From Acidaminococcaceae bacterium (lineage in GTDB: Bacteria > Bacillota > Negativicutes > Acidaminococcales > Acidaminococcaceae), in contig DOSQ01000012.1 in assembly GCA_003512125.1 (NCBI GenBank), positions 1-5,409 of the forward strand: a stretch of DNA of 5,409 nt. Reading direction: 5' to 3'. Position 1 is the first letter of the stretch. Each line of letters opens with the position of its first letter. Shown here in pieces: positions 1 to 4,623 of the stretch. Both the position numbers and the translations under genes were made by a program. A model generated the notes under the pieces. The model was given only the letters and a program-made list of their open reading frames with translations, did no database searches and was not told the origin of the DNA.

Positions 1-320
1 TTCCCGCTGCCGCAGAAGCAGGGACCGTCCGGAAGCCGGAACCGGCTGAGCCCCAGCTCGTCCGCGTACAGGTTATAGATTTCGATGAAATTCTTTTCGT
101 AGTCGGCCAGTTCCTCATATTTTTCCAGATACGCGGGCAGATCAAAGGCAATGGCAGTATCTCCGCACCAGTCCACAAACCATTCCCGGGCTTTGTAAAG
201 CGTCGCGGGGCTGAACTTGCAGCCTGCCATGACATGGATCAGCAAGTCGGGAGTTTCGTCACTGCACAAGCCGTTCAGAACAGAGGGAGAATCGTTTTGC
301 TGCAGCATGCGCCAGCACAT
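1..320 (-). CDS. SEC-C motif protein, C-terminal end cut by window edge, start uncertain
   Basis: This frame is open on the minus strand from 380 down to the left edge; a TAG at 381-383 blocks it upstream. From the ATG at 318-320 it gives 106 visible residues. They end in C101-F-C103-G-S-G, the first half of a SEC-C zinc-binding motif (CxCGSG...K..CC), with the second cysteine pair beyond the window. SEC-C motifs bind zinc and occur at the end of SecA and in many small proteins of unknown role. The middle (about residues 31-95) is rich in Trp, Tyr and acidic residues and reads as a soluble helical protein, for example REWFVDWCGD near residue 46. No usable ribosome binding site precedes the ATGs at 318-320, 306-308 or 228-230. 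The only purine-rich stretch (GGAAGAA near 375-380) is too far from the TTG at 357-359. The gene may use a weak start, be translationally coupled to the GIY-YIG gene 84 bases upstream, or have lost its 5' end. No specific function can be assigned. Confidence 0.5.
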   Translation of the reverse strand, partial: MCWRMLQQNDSPSVLNGLCSDETPDLLIHVMAGCKFSPATLYKAREWFVDWCGDTAIAFDLPAYLEKYEELADYEKNFIEIYNLYADELGLSRFRLPDGPCFCGSG

Positions 321-404
321 ATAGGCTGCCGGCAGAACGATGCAGGTAAGAAAAAGCAAATTATAATTAATTATTTCTTCCTATTTGCATGTATATTTTT
401 AAAA

Positions 405-662
405 TCAGTTGCTTATATGAGGTTCCATCAGCTTCAGCTTGTCCTCCCGGCTCATGGTGTGCTTGATATGCCACTCACGGCTCAAGGCATCATGCTTCGA
501 GTCAAAGGTTTCTACATACACCAAAGTGCAAGGCCGCCGGGAACGCGTGTATTTAGCGCCTTCCCCCGCGTTGTGGGCTGCCAGCCGTTTATCCAGATCG
601 TCCGTATAACCCGTATATAGAGTTCCATCAGCACACTTCAACATATAAACATAAAAAGCCAT
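405..662 (-). CDS. GIY-YIG domain protein, UPF0213 (YhbQ/YazA-like)
   Basis: This is a single-domain GIY-YIG protein of 85 residues, the usual size for the UPF0213 family. Visible motifs are YVYML (residues 4-8) and LYTGYT (15-20), which are the two halves of the GIY-YIG signature. They are followed by R26, the position of the catalytic arginine, and by E63 in the REWHIK segment, the position of the metal-binding glutamate. All the key residues of an active nuclease fold are therefore present. Family members such as E. coli YhbQ are reported or proposed to act as small structure-specific or repair-type nucleases, but the cellular role is poorly defined. The ATG at 660-662 is chosen because AGGGG at 672-676 lies 9 bases upstream. 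The in-frame TTG at 708-710 lies within the likely promoter and has no site. The gene appears to be transcribed on its own from that promoter; the SEC-C frame follows downstream. Confidence 0.88.
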   Translation of the reverse strand: MAFYVYMLKCADGTLYTGYTDDLDKRLAAHNAGEGAKYTRSRRPCTLVYVETFDSKHDALSREWHIKHTMSREDKLKLMEPHISN

Positions 663-671
663 CACACCGTT

Positions 672-676
672 CCCCT
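672..676 (-). promoter_or_regulatory. Ribosome binding site that fixes the UPF0213 start
   Basis: AGGGG (minus strand) sits 9 bases before the ATG at 660-662. It favours the 85-residue protein over a longer form starting at the TTG at 708-710, which would add 16 residues with no resemblance to the family. Confidence 0.6.
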
Positions 677-692
677 GTCCTGTTTTGTTGAT

Positions 693-720
693 ATTATACC
701 ATCCAGCCAAAATAAGTTAA
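693..720 (-). promoter_or_regulatory. Extended -10 promoter for the UPF0213 gene
   Basis: On the minus strand a perfect TATAAT (693-698) is preceded by TG at the extended -10 position (TGGTATAAT). A partial -35, TTAACT (715-720, 4 of 6 consensus bases), lies 16 bases upstream. Transcription would begin near 686, about 24 bases before the ATG at 662, with the AGGGG ribosome binding site between. The promoter lies downstream of the tRNA terminator, so the gene is likely a separate transcription unit. Confidence 0.65.
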
Positions 721-789
721 AGAACAGCCGGCACCTATATCTTTACAGCTCCGGCTATCTTCATCACTTCCATGAGTAACCATGCGTAG

Positions 790-820
790 TTTCGCACAAA
801 AAAAGTACGAAATTTGGTAC
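790..820. repeat. Overlapping inverted repeats in the non-coding stretch
   Basis: Two inverted repeats share bases 805-812. The first pairs TTTCGCAC (790-797) with GTACGAAA (805-812) across a run of seven A, with one mismatch. The second is GTAC-G-AAATTT-G-GTAC (805-820), a 16-bp palindrome with one mismatched position per arm. The second overlaps the -35-like TTGGTA (814-819) of the possible plus-strand promoter. It could be an operator or chance AT-rich symmetry; no binding protein can be named. Confidence 0.35.
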
Positions 821-843
821 GCCATAGACTTTTAAGGTATAAT
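814..843 (+). promoter_or_regulatory. Possible plus-strand promoter with no gene after it
   Basis: TTGGTA (814-819, 4 of 6 to the -35 consensus) and a perfect TATAAT (838-843) are 18 bases apart on the plus strand. No plus-strand reading frame follows. The next element in that direction is the hairpin at 898-924 followed by seven T. The sequence is AT-rich, so a chance match is quite possible. Confidence 0.35.
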
Positions 844-887
844 CGAAATAAAATCGTAAATAAATTGTCCAAATTGAAGTTAAATAT

Positions 888-934
888 AAAAAAATTCGGG
901 AACCCGCTTACTGTGCGGATTCCCGTCTTTTTTT
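888..934. terminator. Strong bidirectional rho-independent terminator after tRNA-Pro
   Basis: A 10-bp stem (arms 898-907 and 915-924, with one G-U pair when read on the minus strand) encloses a 7-base loop (908-914). On the minus strand it starts about 13 bases after the tRNA CCA end and is followed by GAA and seven T (complement of the A-run 888-894). On the plus strand it is followed by GTC and seven T (928-934). It therefore should stop minus-strand transcripts leaving the tRNA (and any read-through from thrB). It can equally stop plus-strand transcription before it reaches the tRNA. Confidence 0.88.
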
Positions 935-937
935 AAT

Positions 938-1014
938 TGGTCGGAGCGACTAGATTTGAACTAGCGACCTCTTCCACCCCAAGGAAGCGCTCTACCAAGC
1001 TGAGCCACGCCCCG
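938..1014 (-). tRNA. tRNA-Pro (anticodon GGG), CCA encoded
   Basis: The 77-base sequence on the minus strand folds into a full cloverleaf. The acceptor stem is CGGGGCG paired with CGCTCCG (one G-U). The D arm is GGCTCAGCTTGGTAGAGC. The anticodon stem is CTTCC/GGAAG around the loop TTGGGGT, which puts the anticodon GGG at 978-980. The T stem is GCTAG/CTAGT around TTCAAAT. A discriminator A (941) and a genome-encoded CCA (938-940) follow. GGG reads proline codons CCC and CCU, and the TTGGGGT loop and the C1-G72 end pair are typical of bacterial tRNA-Pro. It lies 52 bases after thrB, with its own promoter upstream and a strong terminator downstream, so it can be made independently of the threonine operon. 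Confidence 0.95.
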
Positions 1015-1026
1015 AATACATAGGAT

Positions 1027-1055
1027 ATTTTAGTATAGAAACGCGTTTCTGTCAA
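1027..1055 (-). promoter_or_regulatory. Near-consensus promoter of tRNA-Pro
   Basis: On the minus strand a perfect -35 TTGACA (1050-1055) and a -10 TAAAAT (1027-1032, 5 of 6) are separated by the optimal 17 bases. Transcription would start near 1020, only about 6 bases before the mature tRNA 5' end at 1014, as expected for a stable-RNA promoter. It lies in the short gap after the thrB stop, and no terminator separates thrB from it, so read-through from thrB into the tRNA is also possible. Confidence 0.85.
1037..1050. repeat. Perfect 14-bp palindrome inside the tRNA promoter
   Basis: AGAAACGCGTTTCT is identical on both strands. It fills most of the spacer between the -35 and -10 boxes and shares its last base with the -35. 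A bound protein here would block RNA polymerase. Zero-loop palindromes make poor RNA hairpins, so a DNA-level role is more likely than a transcript structure, though chance cannot be excluded. Confidence 0.6.
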
Positions 1056-1066
1056 CTGTTTTTTCT

Positions 1067-1996
1067 TTATATTTCAATATTTAATACTTCCGTTCCTTTC
1101 GTGTTCAATTGCAGGATGTGATAGACTGCTGTCTGTCCGCAGGAAGCGAAGGCGTCTACCATGGCTTTGCCAATAACGTCCCCGTCTTTTTCCGGTGAAG
1201 CGTATGCCAGAAGCGTGGAACCGGAACCGCTGATGATACATTGATAGGCCCCCGTTGCCTTGCCCGCGGCAAACACTTCATGAAATCCCGGAATCAGTTT
1301 TGCGCGATACGGCTGGTGCAGTTTATCTTCCAGCGCATATTGCAAAAGTTCCGGCCGGTTTTCCAGCAGGGCTGCCGTCAGCAGTGCAGTTCTTGAAGCG
1401 TTAAATACGGCATCCGGATGGGCGATTTCCTTTGGAATGGCCGCCCGCGCCAGATGGGTGGACAGTTGCATATCCGGTACAACGGCGATGAACTGTAACG
1501 GCATTTTCGGAACGGTTCGCAGCGTGTGGGCCACACCGTCTTCCTGAAAACTGATCGTAAACCCCCCGTAAATGGCAGGAGCTACATTATCGGGATGTCC
1601 TTCCAGCCGGTTCGCTTCCTGTAAAATTTCATCCTGGGAAAGGTTGGCGCCGCTTAAAATACTGGCAGCGGTCACCCCTGCGACGATGGCTGTGGAACTG
1701 CTTCCCAGGCCCCGGCTTTTCGGCACCTGGTTTTTCATATGGATCGCAATGCCAATACGTTTATGGTCTGTCAGCCTGTTCCAAACGGCAAGAAATGAAG
1801 AAAACGCCATATTACGCCCGGAAGCGTAAAAGCAGTCCTTTCCTTCTCCTTCCACATCCAGAGAGAAACCGAAAACTTCATCGGAAATACGAAAGGTGAA
1901 TTCATTATATAACGTTAATGCCAAACCCAGGCTGTCAAACCCGGGACCGCAGTTTGCGGAGGTGGCCGGTACCCGGACGGTTACAGATTTTTTCAT
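1067..1996 (-). CDS. thrB: Homoserine kinase ThrB
   Basis: This is a GHMP-family kinase that phosphorylates L-homoserine with ATP to O-phospho-L-homoserine in the cytoplasm, the penultimate step to threonine. The protein has 309 residues, a normal length. Motif 1, PATSANCGPGFDSLG, is at residues 10-24. The ATP-binding glycine/serine-rich motif 2 (PKSRGLGSSSTAIVAG) is at 92-107. EGHPDNVAPA at 132-141 belongs to the substrate/ATP pocket of the family. Motif 3, SGSGST, is at 256-261. The combination of motif 1 with EGHPDNVAPA is characteristic of homoserine kinase rather than mevalonate or galactose kinases. The ATG at 1994-1996 has GGAG 6 bases upstream (2003-2006). The gap to the hom stop is only 19 bases, so the two are surely cotranscribed. 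It is the last protein gene of the operon; I see no threonine synthase in the window. Confidence 0.97.
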   Translation of the reverse strand: MKKSVTVRVPATSANCGPGFDSLGLALTLYNEFTFRISDEVFGFSLDVEGEGKDCFYASGRNMAFSSFLAVWNRLTDHKRIGIAIHMKNQVPKSRGLGSSSTAIVAGVTAASILSGANLSQDEILQEANRLEGHPDNVAPAIYGGFTISFQEDGVAHTLRTVPKMPLQFIAVVPDMQLSTHLARAAIPKEIAHPDAVFNASRTALLTAALLENRPELLQYALEDKLHQPYRAKLIPGFHEVFAAGKATGAYQCIISGSGSTLLAYASPEKDGDVIGKAMVDAFASCGQTAVYHILQLNTKGTEVLNIEI

Positions 1997-2015
1997 GGTT
2001 CACTCCGTTCTATGA

Positions 2016-3320
2016 TCACAGGTTCTGGTCTTCCACCCTCAGCACGCTGCAAACCTTTTTCACAACAGGCAGTACCTGCAGGGTACGCAGTGAAAGTTCA
2101 AGGCTCAGCCTGCTTACTTTATACGTAATGATGATCAGTTCAGCCAGCCCGTTTTCGATTACATTTTTCTGAATTACGGACGCAATGCTCATCTGCTGTG
2201 CTGCAAAGGTAGAGGCAATCGCTGCCAGAACGCCGGGCCGGTCGGTAACCAGCAAACGGAAATAGCAGGGCGCCATTTCTTTATCGGCCGGGCACATTTT
2301 CTTCTTCTCAAAAAGATTTCCTTTAATACGGCCGCAGGAATTGCTGCAAATATTGCGCGCGGTGTCGATGATGTCGCCGCAGACCGCGCTGGCGGTCGGA
2401 AGCCTTCCGGCGCCCCGGCCCATAAACATCGCGTCGCCTACTGCATCGCCGTTGACATAGATTGCATTATATACATCGTTTACGCTGGCCAGCGGATGAT
2501 TCTTCGGCAGCATGACCGGGTATACGTTGGCAGTAATACCGTTTTCCGGATCGTTCTTTGCAACCCCCAGCAACTTTACTACATAGCCGAGCTCCCGCGC
2601 ATAGCTGATATCGCAGGCGTCGATCGTATCGATCCCTTCGATGTGCACATCTTTCAGTGTAAGGCCTGTGTTAAATGCCAACGATGCGAGCACTGTAATT
2701 TTACGGGCTGCATCGATGCCTTCTACGTCGGCGGTGGGATCGGACTCCGCATATCCCTTTGCCTGCGCTTCTGCCAGGGCCTGTTCATACGAAAGCCCTG
2801 CGTCAGTCATACGGGTCAGCATATAATTGGTAGTTCCGTTGACAATGCCCATGATGCTGGAGATTTTATTGGAGGCCAGACAGGACCGCAAAGGACGGAT
2901 GATGGGGATGCCTCCCCCTACCGCTCCTTCAAACTGGAAATCTGCTTTCTTTTCAGCTGCCAGAGCGAACAGCGACTTGCCGTATTCAGCCAGCACGTCT
3001 TTGTTGGCGGTTATCACATGTTTTCCGTGGTTCAATGCCGCTTCAATGTATTCTTTGGCCGGATGCACACGTCCGATCAGTTCTACAACGATATCAATTT
3101 CCGGATCATTTAAAATATCGTCAAGGTTGTCCGTATAACCGATATTATATTTTTCAATTTCCGGTTTCAGTTTCGTTTTGTCCCGTATAAGAACCGTTTT
3201 TACTTCGATCGCGCACCCTGCTTTTTTGGCAATATCTTCCCTGTTTTCGTTTAAAACGATGATTACGCCGCCTCCTACGGTTCCGCAGCCCAGCAGGCCG
3301 ATTTTCACTGTCTTCTCCAT
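2016..3320 (-). CDS. hom: Homoserine dehydrogenase with C-terminal ACT domain
   Basis: This enzyme reduces L-aspartate 4-semialdehyde to L-homoserine with NAD(P)H, the branch point toward threonine and methionine. The 434-residue protein has three parts. The first is an N-terminal Rossmann domain with GCGTVG at 11-16. The second is the central catalytic and dimer region, with ANKD at 105-108, VNGTTNYM at 160-167, and the family signature GYAESDPTADVEGIDAARK at 189-207, which holds the catalytic Asp203 and Lys207. The third is a C-terminal ACT domain (about 352-430, starting CYFRLLVTDRPGVL), normally the threonine feedback site in this monofunctional form. There is no aspartokinase domain. The ATG at 3318-3320 is preferred to the upstream TTG at 3342-3344 because GAGGGAG (3329-3335) stands 8 bases before it, and the start then fits the family (residues EKTVKIGLLG). 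The gene lies 79 bases after the ACT/HTH gene and 19 before thrB. Confidence 0.97.
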   Translation of the reverse strand: MEKTVKIGLLGCGTVGGGVIIVLNENREDIAKKAGCAIEVKTVLIRDKTKLKPEIEKYNIGYTDNLDDILNDPEIDIVVELIGRVHPAKEYIEAALNHGKHVITANKDVLAEYGKSLFALAAEKKADFQFEGAVGGGIPIIRPLRSCLASNKISSIMGIVNGTTNYMLTRMTDAGLSYEQALAEAQAKGYAESDPTADVEGIDAARKITVLASLAFNTGLTLKDVHIEGIDTIDACDISYARELGYVVKLLGVAKNDPENGITANVYPVMLPKNHPLASVNDVYNAIYVNGDAVGDAMFMGRGAGRLPTASAVCGDIIDTARNICSNSCGRIKGNLFEKKKMCPADKEMAPCYFRLLVTDRPGVLAAIASTFAAQQMSIASVIQKNVIENGLAELIIITYKVSRLSLELSLRTLQVLPVVKKVCSVLRVEDQNL

Positions 3321-3328
3321 AATTTTTT

Positions 3329-3335
3329 CTCCCTC
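3329..3335 (-). promoter_or_regulatory. Ribosome binding site that fixes the hom start
   Basis: GAGGGAG on the minus strand ends 8 bases before the ATG at 3318-3320. It lies inside the longer TTG-started frame (3344), which would place the site within coding sequence and add eight non-homologous-looking residues. Confidence 0.75.
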
Positions 3336-3399
3336 ATAAAACAAGATTCATTACATCTTTAGATGGACACACGGTTACAGTTTTTATGCAAAGAAAATC

Positions 3400-3891
3400 T
3401 TACACCTGTCCCAGTACTTCCAGCCGTTTTACCCCGTCTATCATGCGAAGTTTGTCCAGTAATGCCTCCAGGTCCACGGTCATATTTTTCGTTTCAATTG
3501 AAATCGTGGTGTTGGCAACACCCTGCAGGGGGATGCCCTGGTTGATGGTCATGATGCTTCCCGAATCGGTTGCAATCAGGTTCAGCACACGTGAGAGGAC
3601 TCCGGGTTTGTGTTCCAGCAGCAGGGACAGTGTGATAATTTTATCTTTGCTTGCTTCGTAAAACGGAAACACATAGTCTTTGTATTTATAATAGGCGCTG
3701 CGGCTCAGTCCCATCAGTTCTACCGCCTGGTTGATAGTCCTGACTTCGCCCCGCTTCAGGATTTCTTTAACCTTGATCGTCTTCTTGATTGCTTCCGGTA
3801 AAATATCTTCTTTTACAAGATAGAAAGAAGTTTTTTCATAACCGGGTTTACTTTCTAAGGAATTTAAATCTGCAATCTTTGTACGTGCCAT
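3400..3891 (-). CDS. HTH-like plus ACT domain protein, UPF0735/PheB family
   Basis: The 163-residue protein has two parts. Residues 36-71 look like a helix-turn-helix (VRTINQAVELMGLSRSAYYKYKD, with SRSAYYKY as recognition-helix-like segment). Residues 86-160 form an ACT domain (IITLSLLLEHKPGVLSRVL...), the fold that binds amino acids in regulators and biosynthetic enzymes. The layout matches UPF0735, the family of B. subtilis PheB, whose exact function is unsettled. The first 20 or so residues, before FYLVKED, extend beyond what I recall as the usual start of the family. The start is nevertheless supported by AAAGGAG (3901-3907) 9 bases before the ATG at 3889-3891. As first gene of a cluster with hom and thrB, it is a candidate amino-acid-sensing regulator of threonine synthesis. 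That role is inferred from domains and position only. A structural or chorismate-mutase-like role, as the PheB name suggests, is not supported by any residue I can see. Confidence 0.9.
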   Translation of the reverse strand: MARTKIADLNSLESKPGYEKTSFYLVKEDILPEAIKKTIKVKEILKRGEVRTINQAVELMGLSRSAYYKYKDYVFPFYEASKDKIITLSLLLEHKPGVLSRVLNLIATDSGSIMTINQGIPLQGVANTTISIETKNMTVDLEALLDKLRMIDGVKRLEVLGQV

Positions 3892-3921
3892 AATCCCTGA
3901 CTCCTTTTACAAATAATAGTG

Positions 3922-3957
3922 TTATATATTGCGAACGTTTTATATATTGCAAACGTT
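3922..3957. repeat. Two tandem 18-bp repeats upstream of the threonine operon
   Basis: TTATATATTGCGAACGTT (3922-3939) is followed directly by TTATATATTGCAAACGTT (3940-3957), differing at one base (G3933 versus A3951). An 18-bp period is close to two helical turns, so two protein copies could bind nearly the same face of the DNA. The repeats lie 31 bases before the ACT/HTH start codon and overlap the proposed promoter. They could be operators, or a recent slippage duplication without function. Confidence 0.8.
3923..3952 (-). promoter_or_regulatory. Likely promoter of the ACT-hom-thrB operon
   Basis: On the minus strand TTGCAA (3947-3952, 4 of 6 to the -35 consensus) and TATATA (3923-3928, 4 of 6 to the -10) are 18 bases apart. 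The -35 lies in one copy of the tandem repeat and the -10 in the other. Transcription would start near 3916, leaving about 25 bases before the ATG and including the AAAGGAG site. The match is moderate. The rest of the 3892-4007 spacer shows no clear terminator for plsY, so upstream read-through may contribute. Confidence 0.45.
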
Positions 3958-4007
3958 TTTAGCCGGAATGCCGGTTTAAAACCGAAAATCCTGTCATAAC
4001 GGAATGC

Positions 4008-4622
4008 TCATTGTTTATCATTCAGATGGCCCGGTTTGATTTTACTTTCCGTTCCGTTCATCAGCCGTATGATATTGTCCTTATGGCGGATAACGACAAA
4101 CAGGCAGGCCATGGTTCCGAACACCGCATAGGGAACCGGGTATTGCAGATACCAGCCCGTTGCAGCGGCCACTATCGCAGCGATGACAGAGCCTAATGAT
4201 ACATAGCGGGTAATCAGGACAATAACGGCCCAGATGCCAAAGCCAGCCGCTGCGCCCCAGGGAAGCATATACAGGAACAGCCCCAGGCCGGTAGCGACCC
4301 CCTTCCCGCCCTTGAAGCCGAGAAAGAGTGAATAGTTGTGCCCCAGCAAAGCGCCTAATGCAGTAACCGCCACGACAGCCGGGTCATCGGTAAACCGCGA
4401 TATGATATACAATGCCAGAATACCTTTCAGCATATCGCCTGCCAGCACCGCCGCAGCTGTTTTCGGTCCTACCGTACGGAATACGTTCGTAGTTCCGATG
4501 TTGCCGCTTCCGTAGTCACGGATATCGATGCCGTGAAAGGCCCGCACCAGCCACAATCCGCAGGGTATGGAACCAAACACATATCCCAGCAGGAAACCGC
4601 CGGCGCCTAACAAATAGTTCAT
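4008..4622 (-). CDS. plsY: Acyl-phosphate glycerol-3-phosphate acyltransferase PlsY
   Basis: This integral membrane enzyme transfers an acyl chain from acyl-phosphate to glycerol-3-phosphate, giving lysophosphatidic acid, the first committed step of bacterial phospholipid synthesis. The 204-residue protein is of normal family length and largely hydrophobic, with several membrane segments (for example around 4-16, 60-76, 113-140 and 144-180). The conserved loops are all present: GSIPCGLWL from 17, the GSGNIGTTN motif at 38-46 (the family usually has GSGNIGATN), GHN at 94-96, and FKGGKGVAT at 103-111, which form the phosphate and acyl-phosphate site. The ATG at 4620-4622 is chosen over one at 4638-4640. 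It has AGAGGA 8 bases upstream and directly follows the der stop (4624-4626), which suggests translational coupling. The longer form would add MKRTCN, encoded by the der-overlapping sequence. PlsY works with PlsX, which is not in the window. Confidence 0.96.
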   Translation of the reverse strand: MNYLLGAGGFLLGYVFGSIPCGLWLVRAFHGIDIRDYGSGNIGTTNVFRTVGPKTAAAVLAGDMLKGILALYIISRFTDDPAVVAVTALGALLGHNYSLFLGFKGGKGVATGLGLFLYMLPWGAAAGFGIWAVIVLITRYVSLGSVIAAIVAAATGWYLQYPVPYAVFGTMACLFVVIRHKDNIIRLMNGTESKIKPGHLNDKQ

Positions 4623-4623
4623 A

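Noticed and set aside
234..620. Plus-strand reading frame of 128 codons
   Set aside because: It runs antisense through the SEC-C frame and the UPF0213 gene, has no ribosome binding site, and its protein resembles nothing. The opposite strand has clear GIY-YIG and SEC-C motifs.
726..756. Inverted repeat AGCCGG...CCGGCT
   Set aside because: The arms are 6 bp with a 19-base loop and no T-run on either side; this is too weak to call a terminator or a defined structure.
2496..3113. Plus-strand reading frame of 205 codons opposite hom
   Set aside because: It is a shadow of the well-supported homoserine dehydrogenase gene. The protein is rich in Cys, His and Phe in a pattern typical of antisense translation, and no start signal is present. 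The shorter plus-strand frames opposite thrB, the ACT gene, plsY and der were rejected for the same reason.
3348..3361. Small symmetric sequence CATCTTTAGATG in the gap before hom
   Set aside because: It is a 5-bp stem with a two-base loop and no following T-run; such short symmetries occur often by chance.
3963..3989. Short inverted repeats (CCGG-CATT-CCGG and CGGTT-TTA-AACCG on the minus strand) after plsY as a terminator
   Set aside because: The stems are only 4 to 5 bp and are followed by A-rich rather than T-rich sequence in the direction of transcription, so an intrinsic terminator is not supported.
3959..3997. Twelve-codon minus-strand peptide (MTGFSVLNRHSG) before the ACT-hom-thrB operon, considered as a leader peptide for attenuation
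   Set aside because: It has only one Thr and no Ile codon run, no ribosome binding site, lies before the proposed promoter, and no terminator/antiterminator pair follows.
3892..4007. T-box or amino-acid riboswitch upstream of the threonine operon
   Set aside because: The spacer is only 116 bases, lacks the conserved T-box sequence (AGGGTGGNACCGCG type), and shows no terminator hairpin with a T-run before the ACT gene.
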